Notes: a model not told the origin generated them from the letters alone. A DNA stretch of 64,000 bases from Nemertoderma westbladi (GCA_032718475.1 JAUCBJ010007004.1:1-64000), one strand, 5' to 3'. Shown: positions 12,365 to 24,265, counted from the first letter of the stretch. Translations and numbers: made by a program.

Positions 12365-13416
12365 TGTCTCTATTTGTTATAACTACTGTACATTAGCAAC
12401 TCAAAACTATACTATAACGAACATTATAATATCAAAACTATTACGAAATTAAACAATAGAATTGGCTCCGATTTTTCAACTCTCTAAAAATAATGAAATT
12501 TTCACTAAAAATACTGAGATTTTCACTAAATCCAATGCCAAAAACACTAAAAATAATCTCATAACTAAATAATTCATTTATATATTATCAATAAAAATTA
12601 TTCCAAATCCACTAAATAATGATTTATTACTAAATATGATCGATTATCACTAACAATAAATATATTATCGCTAAAATTAAATTTTTATCACTATAACTAT
12701 TCACTATTGATTTAGTCACTAAATATTCAGGGTGTACGTACAGTAGGCTAATCACTATTTTAATATGAATAGGCGATTGGCTACTGTAGAATTAGGTCCC
12801 ACCAGAGCAAAAAGGATCAGGTTTGTAAAGGGGCGGAACAGAGAGGCAGCGTTCGGGGAACCAAATCAACAAACTAATTTTAACATGAAGGTTAGTATAC
12901 AGTAGAGTTACGACCTGAAAAGAGTTACTTTAAGATTGTAAGTTTAAAGGGTAGGCATACAAAGTCGTTAGGTCCTGCAGCATTAGGTCCATTTTCAGGG
13001 AAAGGATCAGGTTTCAGAGATGTATTATTCTAACCTAAACAATAAGCAAAAGTCAATAACACACATTACAATTTATTTTTGCTAGAAAACAGTTGTAAAT
13101 AAAAATAGAATTGCTACAAAATATAATACAAATACAATAACCTAACAATGCAGGATCTAATAACTAAAGTACAACCGCATTACCACTTATAGCAGAAGTG
13201 GGCCCTAATTCGAAAGGTAAGAGAAGGAAATGATTACTTAGTGGGAAATAAATACAAGAAATCAAAGCCAATCGAAGACAATAGAAATGACTAGAAAGAA
13301 ATAGAAATATAAGCGAATAGAAATAGTTACTAATCAACTACTCAATAGTTGTCAAGTTCGAAACATTGCTCCATTAATTATATTCTGATGGGTACTGTAG
13401 TGGATGAGGCTACTTA
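12365..13416. other. Intergenic, AT-rich, no gene seen
   Basis: Long runs of A/T with many 'actaaa'/'actaaat' strings. This is the 3' flank of the minus-strand XDH-like gene ending at 13417. The only minor frames lack features. Confidence 0.5.
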
Positions 13417-14674
13417 CTATATAATTATAGGGCTATCAGTATTTTCCTTTTTATCTGATGCAAAGATTCCTTCACAAGCCAGTTTTATTCGTTCTGCAGT
13501 TGCTGGACTATCGAGACGAAAGATACGTTGTTCTCCTCGGTAAGCAGCTATAGCTTCTTTAATGGCGAAAAATACACACGAGCTCAATAGAAGTGGCGCC
13601 TCACCAATACCCCTGGCTGACAAGAACCCGGCGTTTTTTATGGATCCATCATTTAGTAACTTGACATTAAAAACCCTGGGAATGTCAACCACTGATGGAA
13701 TCTTGTAGTCACTCAACGATCTTGTAAATTTCTCCCCTGAGCGAGAACACCAGATTGCCTCAGTTGTATGTAAACCCAACCCTTGAATGAACGCGCCTTC
13801 TATTTGTCCAATATCAATAGCCGGATTCAAACTGTGTCCAACATCCATAACAATATCTGCTGCTATAAACTTAAATTCACCTGTACGACAATCAACTTCC
13901 ACTTCACAGACAGCAGCTCCTGATGTTTGATGGTCCACAACTCTTCCATCATCCAAAGCATTAGGATAATGACCAACAGCTGATAAAGGTATCCTTGCTA
14001 GGTATGCGGCTTTGACCCACGATACCCAGTCACCCTCCACATTTCCCTCTCTGAATGGCCTCAATCTTTCTTTAAGTATCAAACTTGCATGCAATAAAGC
14101 TTCCCCGGCTAATTCTGTACACCAACTTCCGGCTGAGAGAGTTGCATTCGGGGTTTTATCTGAAGCAGTGTCACCAACTCTTACAATACCCGCATCCACA
14201 TCTAATGTATCGCTTACAATCTGGATCATCTTAATGTGGAGACCTTGGCCCATTTCAACACCAAGGTGGTTAATAATAACAGACCCATCTGTATATATAC
14301 ACACCAGGCAACTTGATTGAGCCATGCTATGTGAAGCAAGTAAAGAAACACCTAAAGCTTTTACAAGGATATAAATTCCTCGTTTGATATATTGATTTTT
14401 TGAATTAAAAGCAGAAACTTCATTTTTCCTTTTATGGAAATTGCTTGCCTGAATACAACGTTCCCAACATATTTGTGCATTGAATTCATCGATAATCTTT
14501 CCATTGTGTAAGTGGAGTACATCACCTATCTTGTTAAAATTTATAGCTTGTACTTCATAAGGTGGGATATTGCAGGCAATGGATATATCCTGAATCCAAT
14601 TGTCGACAAACCAACTTCCTCCAATAACTGATATCCCCCTCATTGCTCCATTACTTGGCCAGTTGCTTTGGCAA
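13417..14674 (-). pseudogene. Xanthine dehydrogenase/aldehyde oxidase-type gene, C-terminal half, split by retrotransposon
   Basis: About 418 residues of the molybdenum-binding domain run open from the target duplication at 14670-14674 to the stop at 13417. They start with the family segment CQSNWPSNGAMRG and include GVEMGQGLHIKM, ADIVMDVGHSLNPAIDIGQIEGAFIQGLG and the active-site GEAPLL segment with the Glu that acts as general base in XDH. The Arg of the 'FRG' region is retained, but the usual FGGPQ run is replaced. The enzyme family oxidises purines or aldehydes using Moco, two 2Fe-2S clusters and FAD. The half is separated from its N-terminal partner (37338-39870) by a 22.7 kb element; there is no other stop or frameshift, so the break is recent. 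XDH versus aldehyde oxidase cannot be decided. Confidence 0.88.
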
Positions 14675-15869
14675 TGTTCGCGCTTTTGAAGACCTTTAGC
14701 AGTTTAACCTGCCAAAATTTATATGTCTTTTAGTTAATTGAAACACCTTTAGCATACGACAATATTTTATGCTAATACACAAAACATTACCCGAAGTCAG
14801 CCCATGCGCGATCATTCACCCGATGGATCTACACCCGGGAGGCTGAATTCGGCTGCTTAAATTTTATTATTGCAGTGTAAGGTTGCAGTGTAAACCTACT
14901 GTATTATTCGATAGATCGTTAATAATTAATTTCTGACAGATATTATTGGCTTTCGGGAAATATTAACAGTTCCTTTAGGACGTGGCGCTCTATCTATTTA
15001 AACAGAACTAGGACTTATACTAAACGCAACGATACTGCTTATGATTAAAGTATAAAGCGCATTCTTTAGGAAATACTTTGTTACCAATCACAATCATGCA
15101 CACTATTCTGCCGACCGTCAGTATATTTGATCACATATAAAGAGAGCAGCAATTGACTCATGTAGGGTCTGCTAAATAACATTAGATTCAATACACACCA
15201 CATTAATATAAATCGCAATTGTTATATATAGCCTGTCTCTCTAACCTGTAGTGTATCAAGAAAATTGGGAAATTTGGGTGATTTATCCGTATTATCCAAA
15301 GAGCAATATTTCCATCAACAAATAGATACAATTAATAACTGACGGTAAATAACAGTACAAACAATATGATTAATAGTGAGTTAAGATTGATTAGTTAGGT
15401 GATTTAAGTTAGGTAACAGTTTATACTTTCGATAATTTAAGCAGTTTTACTAGAGTTCTTCCCAAAAAGCCGGTGTTATGGCGAAAATGGGAACACAACA
15501 ACAGAATCATATAAAATCACATGACTAGAATGACTATACGAGTATACCAACTACCCTTATTCCCCGAAGCTCCCGTCCAACACAGAGGATGAGCAGTGAG
15601 ATAGGAAATTCAGTTCAGTAGCTCTGGGATAGGTCGAAATCAACGCCCACTCAAATTCTATTGGCCGATACGGACAGCAAGGCTAAGGCAACCTCTCTAA
15701 GCTAGTTGGCCGATTAAACTGAGCCCAGATATCTCCGTACAGCACATCAGCCAATAAGCTGGTAGCTTGCACTATTTTAGTTATAAATCCCTTTGAGAGT
15801 ATTCTAGCGACTGGGGGGGAACTGGCCAGCAAAGGCAAACGTATCAGTTATCCCACAAAAGCTTTTACA
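14675..15869 (-). repeat. 3' LTR of the BEL/Pao element
   Basis: 1195 bp, matching 36143-37337 with three differences seen by eye (near 15058, 15075 and 15582; all transitions). On the minus strand a TATA-like TTTATAA lies at 15787-15781 and an AATAAA at 14868-14863, consistent with a U3 promoter and an R/U5 polyadenylation signal. These signal assignments are inference. Confidence 0.93.
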
Positions 15870-15880
15870 CCGCTCCCAGA
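15870..15880 (-). other. Probable polypurine tract
   Basis: Read on the minus strand, 'ctgggagcgg' lies directly before the 3' LTR start. Its position and purine content fit the plus-strand primer site of an LTR element. Confidence 0.55.
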
Positions 15881-15947
15881 AAATGGGATTTAAGTCTATA
15901 AAATATACAAAATCACAGTTTCTAAAATATAAAAATACTCTAAACAG

Positions 15948-18900
15948 TTAGTCTTTCTTGCGCGGACGGCGTTTACGCAGTTTTTTAAAGCTAGCAAGAG
16001 TCCTTTTCTCTTTGGGGCGAGCCACTTTACGAGGAGGGCTATAACTCCTGGGTGAAGGGTGCAATATGATTGCATCAGAAGGTATGGGATTACGATCGGT
16101 ATATCCGCCGGTCGAAGTACCGGGTTGATTGACATCAACGTCCGGGGAGAGGGGTCTAACGGCTTTGAGAGCTCGTTTCAAGACAGCCGCTCTTACGGGT
16201 TCTTTACGAGTGGTCTGAACGAGGGCCGTGGGTGGACCATAGGCAGTTAGAAACTTCCTTGGTTTAATGGTTCTTTCCAACTCGCGTTCGCGGGCTCTGT
16301 ACTCGTAAGGCCGTCGATATACTTCTTGTAACTCGGGGTGTGAGTTGACAAATAAGTCTCCATAGGCCGGATCTTGACGGATAAAGTTTATTAAGTTGTA
16401 CGAATTGATGTCACTCGGATTAATGCTCCTGAGAAATTTGCGTACATATTTGGTTGAAATACATTCTCCAACACGCTTCAATAGTTCATAACTTGATAGG
16501 CGCGATTTCTGCTCGACGGAGGCAAACAAATAAGGATGGAACGCATAAACTCCTTCGTAAGCGCGTCCAGGATAATAGCGATGGCGTGAATCACAATGTA
16601 AATCAGCGTTCGCTTCCCAAGCTCTGATATAACGTAGTACAATCATTTCATCTACGCTCTCTAAATCATGGTTAAAGGGACAATCAAAGCTGGCGTGTCC
16701 TTTTAATTGACAATGATGGCATTGAGTCATAAATTGGGGGCAGACAGCAAAAATGTGCAAATTATTAAGCCGACAATATGCACAATAGATTTCCATCGAC
16801 GGTTGCTCGTGGAAGTAGGAACAAAGATCGTTGGTGTCCATAGACGTAATATGGTCTCTCGATGCGCACAGCCGACAACGTTGTCTAGAAACATAATTGG
16901 CATGGCGATAATCATACGCAGTAAGACACTGGGGACCTTGATACCATTCCAATATGTAGTCGCTATCGCTACTCCGAGACGTGGGGGGCTGAATCTCTTC
17001 AGATTCTAAACATATGGGTTCGTCTTCCCCTTGTATAGTTGAGGTAGGCGTGGCTGTCTCCTCAAGTGGACCTACCGTCTGAATTTCCACGACAGAATAA
17101 CCTGTGGGGATCCGAGGTCTTTGGATAACCGAGGAATGCAGGTTCATTATACAAATGTCTTTGAAAATAGCAAATCCAGCGCTATCTAACTTCTCCGCAG
17201 CCGAGTCTCTTAAGCTGAGCTTGGTCAAAGCGCGGTCTTTGAATTGGCTATCCATGTTGCGAAACGGGGTTAAAAACCGGCGGAAACATTCAAAGCGGAT
17301 GAATTTATTATGTTCATCTAGCTTAGCGAGTTTGGTCCCAAGGATTAATGGATGGGCGCGTATAGTACGACTGCACACATCGGCTAGCCAACCGGAAAGT
17401 GCGGTGTTTTCGAAGATCGTGTAGATAGCTAAGGAGGGGCGGAATGGAACACTCATGAAGCTATACACGGCGCCAGGTGCGGTCAACGGTCCGTCAAAGT
17501 ATAATCGAGAATAATGGTCTCCGTATACTTGTTGATAGTTGATGGGATTTCCGACCTTGAAATTCCACCCGTATTCCTGAAAGGCAAGATGTCCGATGGA
17601 AGTTCGTTGCACCTTTGTAATGTTGCTAGACGCATTAGCATACATGGTGCGAAAGAAACCTCGGCCTTCGGCCCAAGGAGCTATCAGCTGAGTATCCACG
17701 AAAGGATAGGGGATATTCTCCATATTCCGAAAGTCGTTTTGGAGATCTCCGTAAACAGTTGAGCCGATTTTAATGATTCTTTCGTTGAATAACATCTCGA
17801 GAACGGGCTGGGGTAACATTGATCCATCGATACCCATGGCCGGTTTGCGTTCGGTGTCAATGACGTAACGCTGCGCGAGTTCGAATTGTCCATGTCGGAG
17901 ATTCCTTTGCGTTTCGGTGAGAGTCTCAAAGGAATAATCGATCACGTCGGAACACGCTCGCGTAAACACGTGAGTGGAGCCAGCTAATCTGCGTATGTGT
18001 ATCATGCGCGTAGTTCCTAATTCTCCGATTGGAACGCTACCTTCGTTATCGTAAGTAACAACGCCATACATCTCAATGATATTAAGAGTTTCATTCCACT
18101 CTTTGGTGGCGTTCTCGAGGGTCATCCCTACCGGATGCCACAAGGTGGCGCATTGATTAGCGTCAGGGAGATCACTATACTTCATATATCGAGTGGTATA
18201 CGTCTCCACATTTCCATATCTTTGGATTTTCTCCTCCTCGAATAATACATCTAGATTCCAATGGACTAATCGAGTTTTAATAAATCCATCGAGATTATAA
18301 GGAGGTTCTGTATCCTTCTCTATTCGAGAAACGTTATATGGTTTTCGAAATGAGTTTACCTTTACTAATTGATCCAGATGTTTTTGCAATTGTTCGAGTT
18401 CGACAATGTCCAGAGGATTTATTAGTGGTAGAAACTTTAAATTATGCGTCGGATCTTCTGGTTTTACCATATAATATTGAGTCAGATTAACGTAATAAGG
18501 GTGATCTTTAATTCCATAAAAAGAGTTCTGTAAAGGTCTAGCGCGTATGTTGACATCGTGTACCATACGACGGACAAGATCCGCTCGATTGTCCGGAGGT
18601 TCAACGAGTATACCGTCAACTCGAGCGGCCTCGATTGGCGGACGCTGTAACATAGGAGCGTCAGCGATAAGATTTTGCGATCTTATGCTGATATCAAGCG
18701 GTTGGGGTTGTATCTTTGCGAAAAGTTTGTCTCTGAAATGCGGAACCATCGAGGGATGACGGACGGTTTTAGAGTAGAGATCGGTTATGAGTATCTGAGC
18801 TTCGGGTTGGGCTAAAGCGGCTTCTTCTCTCTCATCCATTTCCGTATGTTTCTCCTCTAGTTGATTTTCCTCCGCTTGTTTCTGTAAGCGTTCTTCTAGA

Positions 18901-20201
18901 AACTCCTGTAGAGAATACGTACGTCCAAGCTCGATGTCCTCTTCGAGGTTTTGGATTTCTCTATCAAACTGCGGCAAGGCTAGCTCTTTCACCGATTGGA
19001 CCTGCTGCTGTAATTTACGTTTCTCTAGAAAATCCTGGGTTCCCTTTCCGATTTTCTGTCGGATGGCGTCTAGAGCGTTTCTGATGACACTCTCCTCGAC
19101 TTCCGTGGCAGGTTGTATCGGAGTTAATCCTGGCCGATTGTAAGGATTAAATGGGGATGTTAGATGCCCGCGTCCCAATCCGGTTAGATAGGATGGTCGA
19201 ATATCTAACGAACCTACCGCTGGAACACCACCGATTAACTGCTCGGGTAACACCAAATCTTTGAACAGTGAATATAACTCGGGAGAATCAGTGATACTGT
19301 TAGGATCAAGAGTTTGAGGTCTCACGGGGAAATGGGGAGGCCTGACCGAGTATTCCGGAACTCTGATCATGGGTTTATTTAGCGATCGTTTTAGACGGGC
19401 GATCGTAGGTGATACGTCGAACAGGTTTCGCTCGAAACTCCCGTAAGTATAACGCGTAAAACTGTGTTTAGCACAACGTCTCCGCGGATGTTTATGTCTT
19501 TCCGTTTGCTGGTTAGGTCTAGGACATGAGTCACAATAATACCAAAGACGTACGTCCTGCAGAGGAAACGCGGGTGATCGTTCTCCAGTTTTGCAATACT
19601 CTTCCATTTGTTCAAAGCTGTCCGGGACAACAGGCAGTGGACGATCTGCGGTAAGATACATCATGGTGAAATAGAGTCGTTTGAGTTCTACCATGGGATC
19701 GTGATGTATACCTTGAGGATATCGAGTCTCTAGGTTCTGTTGACTGGCAATATTGAGATAGGTTTCTCGCAAAAATTCCAAGTAGTCGTTGAAGTTGATA
19801 CGCTTATCGGGTTCTTCAACGTTTTCTCTGTCGAGTAGGTTGCGAATAGAGTTCTCGTGTTCTATTCTCGGTTTATCATTACGATTCCGCTGGGCATGAT
19901 ATTTAAATAAAACCATTTCCCTTTCGGTGTCTACATCATCAGTATCATGTAAATCGGTAGGATGGCCGGTAGTTAAGAAGTCCATATACGTACCATTACG
20001 ATTCGTATAGCGAGCGGTGAATTTTCTATAGTCCAATTCACGCGTAAGTTGTTCTTGGGACATCGGCGGTTCGATATAACGACCATCGTCCTCCGTAATA
20101 GTCGGATCGGCTTCACCGCGTATCAAGCTATCCACAAACGCTTGTAAAGGTAGAGTATATCGCTCCCTGATACCAAGGTCATCTTCTATCAATTCCGTCA
20201 T
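15948..20201 (-). CDS. Uncharacterised 1417-residue accessory protein of the BEL/Pao element
   Basis: I do not recognise this protein. The frame is fully open and ends 79 bp before the 3' LTR, so it belongs to the element. Visible features: a Cys/His group near residues 225-250, a glutamine/glutamate-rich probable coiled coil (about 385-465), and a C-terminal Cys/His-rich region (about 1090-1165) with several CxxC pairs and one exact retroviral-type zinc knuckle, CHHCQLKGHASFDC (C-x2-C-x4-H-x4-C). The tail is strongly basic (KKLRKRRPRKKD), like a nuclear-localisation or nucleic-acid-binding tail. No signal peptide or membrane helix is apparent, so it does not look like an envelope protein. 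A CAG lies 2 bases before the ATG, after AT-rich sequence, compatible with a 3' splice site for a subgenomic mRNA. A structural or nucleic-acid-binding role is possible but not shown. Confidence 0.8.
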   Translation of the reverse strand: MTELIEDDLGIRERYTLPLQAFVDSLIRGEADPTITEDDGRYIEPPMSQEQLTRELDYRKFTARYTNRNGTYMDFLTTGHPTDLHDTDDVDTEREMVLFKYHAQRNRNDKPRIEHENSIRNLLDRENVEEPDKRINFNDYLEFLRETYLNIASQQNLETRYPQGIHHDPMVELKRLYFTMMYLTADRPLPVVPDSFEQMEEYCKTGERSPAFPLQDVRLWYYCDSCPRPNQQTERHKHPRRRCAKHSFTRYTYGSFERNLFDVSPTIARLKRSLNKPMIRVPEYSVRPPHFPVRPQTLDPNSITDSPELYSLFKDLVLPEQLIGGVPAVGSLDIRPSYLTGLGRGHLTSPFNPYNRPGLTPIQPATEVEESVIRNALDAIRQKIGKGTQDFLEKRKLQQQVQSVKELALPQFDREIQNLEEDIELGRTYSLQEFLEERLQKQAEENQLEEKHTEMDEREEAALAQPEAQILITDLYSKTVRHPSMVPHFRDKLFAKIQPQPLDISIRSQNLIADAPMLQRPPIEAARVDGILVEPPDNRADLVRRMVHDVNIRARPLQNSFYGIKDHPYYVNLTQYYMVKPEDPTHNLKFLPLINPLDIVELEQLQKHLDQLVKVNSFRKPYNVSRIEKDTEPPYNLDGFIKTRLVHWNLDVLFEEEKIQRYGNVETYTTRYMKYSDLPDANQCATLWHPVGMTLENATKEWNETLNIIEMYGVVTYDNEGSVPIGELGTTRMIHIRRLAGSTHVFTRACSDVIDYSFETLTETQRNLRHGQFELAQRYVIDTERKPAMGIDGSMLPQPVLEMLFNERIIKIGSTVYGDLQNDFRNMENIPYPFVDTQLIAPWAEGRGFFRTMYANASSNITKVQRTSIGHLAFQEYGWNFKVGNPINYQQVYGDHYSRLYFDGPLTAPGAVYSFMSVPFRPSLAIYTIFENTALSGWLADVCSRTIRAHPLILGTKLAKLDEHNKFIRFECFRRFLTPFRNMDSQFKDRALTKLSLRDSAAEKLDSAGFAIFKDICIMNLHSSVIQRPRIPTGYSVVEIQTVGPLEETATPTSTIQGEDEPICLESEEIQPPTSRSSDSDYILEWYQGPQCLTAYDYRHANYVSRQRCRLCASRDHITSMDTNDLCSYFHEQPSMEIYCAYCRLNNLHIFAVCPQFMTQCHHCQLKGHASFDCPFNHDLESVDEMIVLRYIRAWEANADLHCDSRHRYYPGRAYEGVYAFHPYLFASVEQKSRLSSYELLKRVGECISTKYVRKFLRSINPSDINSYNLINFIRQDPAYGDLFVNSHPELQEVYRRPYEYRARERELERTIKPRKFLTAYGPPTALVQTTRKEPVRAAVLKRALKAVRPLSPDVDVNQPGTSTGGYTDRNPIPSDAIILHPSPRSYSPPRKVARPKEKRTLASFKKLRKRRPRKKD

Positions 20202-21823
20202 ATCTGCTATCTGAGTTTATTAATATCAATATGAGTTAATTTTTTAGGCAAGCGGGCGTCGCTGCCTACTAGGCTTTTGCCCCCGGACAGTGGGTTTCTC
20301 AGCGCCGATGTACCGCTGTCGCAGTGTTTACGCCAACATGTAGCAACAGCACGACAACGATAACCGGCACAAGTCCCACCACTGTCCGTCCCAAAGGCTT
20401 GAATCCACTTGAGGTTATCTCGGTAGAGTTAGGGCTATTTTACAATTGCGATTAGCTACTGTAAACACACTTTAGTAGTAACATTCACCTATAAACGCAC
20501 AAATTCCATACAATCATTACTTACTGCACACATGCATGCCATTTGTCCGTTAGTCAGTGTCTTCCAGAATGTCACGTTATTACTATGTATCCTTGGATAC
20601 TAATAGTGCTCTATGTATACTCTTATGCTACGCAATGGGGCAAGCTTTTATTGTTCTTTTAACTTGCTTCTAATTCTAGCGTGGGTGTTGCCATGGTGAC
20701 ATTATGGAAAACTAGCGGTAGAATTAGGGTAATTCTCATGCATACAGATCTGGGATGTTATTTAATAGTAATTCTTTAGTTGTCAATATCCTCTTTATGC
20801 ATGATTTTATAAATTTTATCGGCTATTGACTATATGTTGGAGATTCTCGCACTCTAATACACTCAATATGAATCTCCGCTCCCATGATCTATTAATTACT
20901 GGAATTTTGGGAATGTTATAAATTGCACAAAATGACAATTTATGAAATCCATTTGAATATGAATTTAAATTTATTCCCGTGAATTTTATTATTTGATGTT
21001 AAATTGATACAAATTTTATTCCAGAGCATATCTGGGGACTTAGGATCCTTAATTCTATAAAATAGTCCTTCTAAGAATATGGGTAAATACTGCGATATCT
21101 TAATTGACTAGAAATTTTAAAGGATCTGGATTTTACAGATTTTAATAAATATTAAATTAATATTTAGGATGGGCACCGATTTATTCCAGAACTTGTCTGG
21201 GGACGTTAACCACTGATTCTAGAATTTGTCTTTCAAGTATATCGGTGGGTGCCACGATATCTTAATCGACTAGAATTACAGATGGTCAAAAAATTTAACA
21301 GATTTGTTTGCGATTTACGCTACTGTTAGAGGGACATCACGCTACTATATGTATTATTTGTTATAAGGTAGAAGAGCAATATCGCACGAAGCAATGTCAG
21401 TGCGAAGAGGCAAGTCGTTTCCAAGGTCTACCCAGAGCTTGGTTTAGCCGAGACACGAGGATCTGAACTTTGCATTCCTAATACTCTGCCTACCAATAAT
21501 ACTTAAATATAGTAGTGGCTTTATTGTACTTTAAAAAGTACGGACATTTCATCTTACTGTAGTCACGTATTTATAATATGATACGGACAGTAAGGGAAGA
21601 GAAAAATAATTATTTCTCGCCGTCGCACTAAATATATATTATAGTAATTATGTACGTAATAAACACTAATATATTGCACTAATCTACTAAATAATCCCTA
21701 AAATAACATTTTACTAAATAAAATTAAATAAAAACGATTATAATAACGTACATAATAACATTTACATATAAAATGTAATAAAAACAGATAAAATAATATA
21801 GACATACACCCACTCCAGACGTA
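20202..21823 (-). other. Non-coding spacer inside the BEL/Pao element
   Basis: No long frame. An approximate direct repeat of about 160 bp is visible ('tttattccaga.c.t.tctgg' near 21017 and 21180, then 'cgatatcttaat.gactaga' in each). The region lies between integrase and the accessory ORF and may hold splice or promoter signals for the latter. Confidence 0.6.
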
Positions 21824-24265
21824 CTACGTTGAAGAGTCCCTAGATGTTTGAGGTATTAGGGAGGTGGTCGTGGGAAGGGTTTCTTGCCTTCCATAGTTTC
21901 CGGAGAGTTCCCTGTCTCTTTCCAGCAAACATAAACGACCAACTGGGCGATTGAGTTGTTGCGTCTCAAAGATTATCCCGGGTTTCTTGAAGTTACGCCG
22001 CATTACGACGAGTTCTACTGAGCGCACTAGACCATCCTCCGAGATGTGCGTCTCGATGATACGACCGATCTGCCACCGTCTACGTGGAAGGTCCGGATCT
22101 ACAATAAGGACCATGTCTCCGGCGCTGACATTTTCCTGCTGCGCAAACCACTTAGTTCGAAGTTGTAGTGTGGGCAGATAATGTTTCTCAAAATGGTCAG
22201 CGAAACGACGGGATAGCAACTGCATAAGCTGCCAAGTTCGACGACAGTATTCATCTCCATCGGCAATCTCGGATTGTGGGAGCATGGCTACAGGTTTCTT
22301 AAGTAGGAAGTGCGCGGGTGTTAGCGCTTCCAGGGAGTCGAGACTCGATGAGACTGGCATAAGCGGTCTCTCGTTAAGATAGGCAGCGATTTCTTCCATT
22401 AACGTCCGTAGAAGTTCGTCGGTGAGATATGCGCGGCACGGCACTATAAAGTGAAATGCGGTCTTGACACTTCGAATTAATCTCTCCCAACTTCCTCCCC
22501 ACCAAGGGGCGTCGGCGGCGTTAAAGGTCCAGCTAGACGCCGTTATCCGTAGCTGGTCGTCCACCTGTCTTTGATTCCAGTCCTTTACGTAAGCCTGAAT
22601 TTCGTTGTTGGCACCAATGAAGTTCGTTCCCTTATCGGATCTCATCGTATTGCTAGTGCCGAAACGAGCGATCTGTCGTCGTAAACATAAGACGAAGCTG
22701 TTAGTAGATAGATCGTTCACCATATCGAGATGGATAGCTCTACAAGTCATGCAGACAAAGATTACACACCATCTCTTGATTATAGTTCTAGCACGATACA
22801 CTTCAATAGGGCCAAATAAATCCACACCAGTATTAGTAAAGGGTGGTTCATAAAAGCTTACTCGTTCCCTAGGTAATTCTGCCTCTCGCTGTGTTAAAGG
22901 CCTACTGAATACTTTCCTACAAGGTATGCAGTTCCTAAGAACTTGATTCAGAGCTCTACGCGGTTTATGAAAATAATAGCGGGTTCGAATTTCGCTAAGA
23001 ACTCGTTCTCTACCAGCATGATACAGTTTACTGTGAACATCTACAATCATCTTGATTTGTACTTCAAGATTACTAATGAGTATAGGGAATTTAGTATCAA
23101 AGGATAATGGGGCGTTTGTAAGCCTTCCTCCAACACGTATTAACCCATCTATCATTGTGCTAGAGAAGCGATCCCTTAAGCGCATCTGCGGATTTCTTAA
23201 TAGCAGAAAATACCTATCGGAATCCTCATAGCATTGTAGGAGTCTCAGTAGCTGCTTATTAGTTTCTTCATGCTCCTGGTAGCTGATCTTCTCCTTTAGA
23301 AACCGGTCTGATATCTTGTACTTAGGTAGATCTTTAATAACATGAACTTGCGCAGATGTCACTGGAGCAGGATCATTAGTGGTCTGCGTCCTGGAGTAGT
23401 GATGGTGAAAACATCTCTTTAAGTATGTGACGGCTTTACAGAGACGATTCCAGGAACTGTAATGATGCAGTGCTCTCTGCAGCAGGGGTGAGATTCCTTG
23501 CGAGACGTCTGGTATCCCCGATTTCCAATCTCTGTCTCTAATTTCCACAACAGATTTGTTTGTGGCGAGGGATTGTGGATCCGAAGTATCGTTTGCGGCA
23601 GTATGTAATACAGATAGATCGATTGTCGGTTTAAATAACTTCGATTTACTTGTCCGAATTTTGGGTTTGACTTTCTCCGCTCCCTTGGCTTGTCTAATCT
23701 CAGCCGTAGTAAGGTGAGGAGGCCATTCATCCTCTTCCTTGCTCAAGAAGTCGGGTCCACCCAACCAGTCAGGGGTATCTATCAGTTCCTGTGGAGTTGC
23801 TCCTCTGGAGGCGATGTCAGCTGGGTTAATCGTACCAGGGCAATGTCTCCATTGATCTATCGTTGTGCGACTAAGAATAATGGCTACTCTGTTAGTAACA
23901 AAGACGCTGAACTGACAGACTTCATTCGTTATATATTCCAATACAAGTAAAGCGTCGGTCCAATAAACAGTTTTCTCCAGTGGATAATCGATCTGTTCTG
24001 TTACATTCCGTCCGATAGCTGTAGCGTATAAAGCTGCTTTTAACTCCGCCCGAGGAACCTTAAGCTTGTTGTTAATCAATGCCTTAGAGGTAACCAAGGC
24101 AACTTTGATTCCATCCGGAGTTTCGACTCGCAGGTATGCTACTATACCGATTCCCATATCGCTGGCATCTCCAAATACATGGAGTTGATAGGAATACGTA
24201 GGGAGAACATGGCCAAAATATGAACGAGAAATTATAAAGTTCTCGATGGCAGGTAGCGAGTCCTC
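21824..24265 (-). CDS. BEL/Pao Pol, 3' part: RNase H, integrase, C-terminal domain
   Basis: The frame is open from just after the TGA at 24268-24266; its first Met is at 24157. RNase H residues appear early (VFGDAS, then AELKAAL and VYWTDALL). The integrase has a zinc-binding region with HAG and CIPC, then a DDE core: GVDLFGP, SDKGTNF and GGSWERLI. The C-terminal segment VSAGDMVLIVDPDLPRRRWQIGRI is the BEL/Pao-type domain found after integrase. Product roles are to degrade the RNA strand and to insert the cDNA. It is in the same frame as the RT part upstream, separated only by one stop codon, so it probably once belonged to the same polyprotein. Confidence 0.88.
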   Translation of the reverse strand, partial: EDSLPAIENFIISRSYFGHVLPTYSYQLHVFGDASDMGIGIVAYLRVETPDGIKVALVTSKALINNKLKVPRAELKAALYATAIGRNVTEQIDYPLEKTVYWTDALLVLEYITNEVCQFSVFVTNRVAIILSRTTIDQWRHCPGTINPADIASRGATPQELIDTPDWLGGPDFLSKEEDEWPPHLTTAEIRQAKGAEKVKPKIRTSKSKLFKPTIDLSVLHTAANDTSDPQSLATNKSVVEIRDRDWKSGIPDVSQGISPLLQRALHHYSSWNRLCKAVTYLKRCFHHHYSRTQTTNDPAPVTSAQVHVIKDLPKYKISDRFLKEKISYQEHEETNKQLLRLLQCYEDSDRYFLLLRNPQMRLRDRFSSTMIDGLIRVGGRLTNAPLSFDTKFPILISNLEVQIKMIVDVHSKLYHAGRERVLSEIRTRYYFHKPRRALNQVLRNCIPCRKVFSRPLTQREAELPRERVSFYEPPFTNTGVDLFGPIEVYRARTIIKRWCVIFVCMTCRAIHLDMVNDLSTNSFVLCLRRQIARFGTSNTMRSDKGTNFIGANNEIQAYVKDWNQRQVDDQLRITASSWTFNAADAPWWGGSWERLIRSVKTAFHFIVPCRAYLTDELLRTLMEEIAAYLNERPLMPVSSSLDSLEALTPAHFLLKKPVAMLPQSEIADGDEYCRRTWQLMQLLSRRFADHFEKHYLPTLQLRTKWFAQQENVSAGDMVLIVDPDLPRRRWQIGRIIETHISEDGLVRSVELVVMRRNFKKPGIIFETQQLNRPVGRLCLLERDRELSGNYGRQETLPTTTSLIPQTSRDSST

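Noticed and set aside
15948-20201. Envelope gene of the BEL/Pao element
   Set aside because: No signal peptide, furin-like site or membrane helix is visible; the protein is rich in charged residues and has zinc-knuckle motifs.
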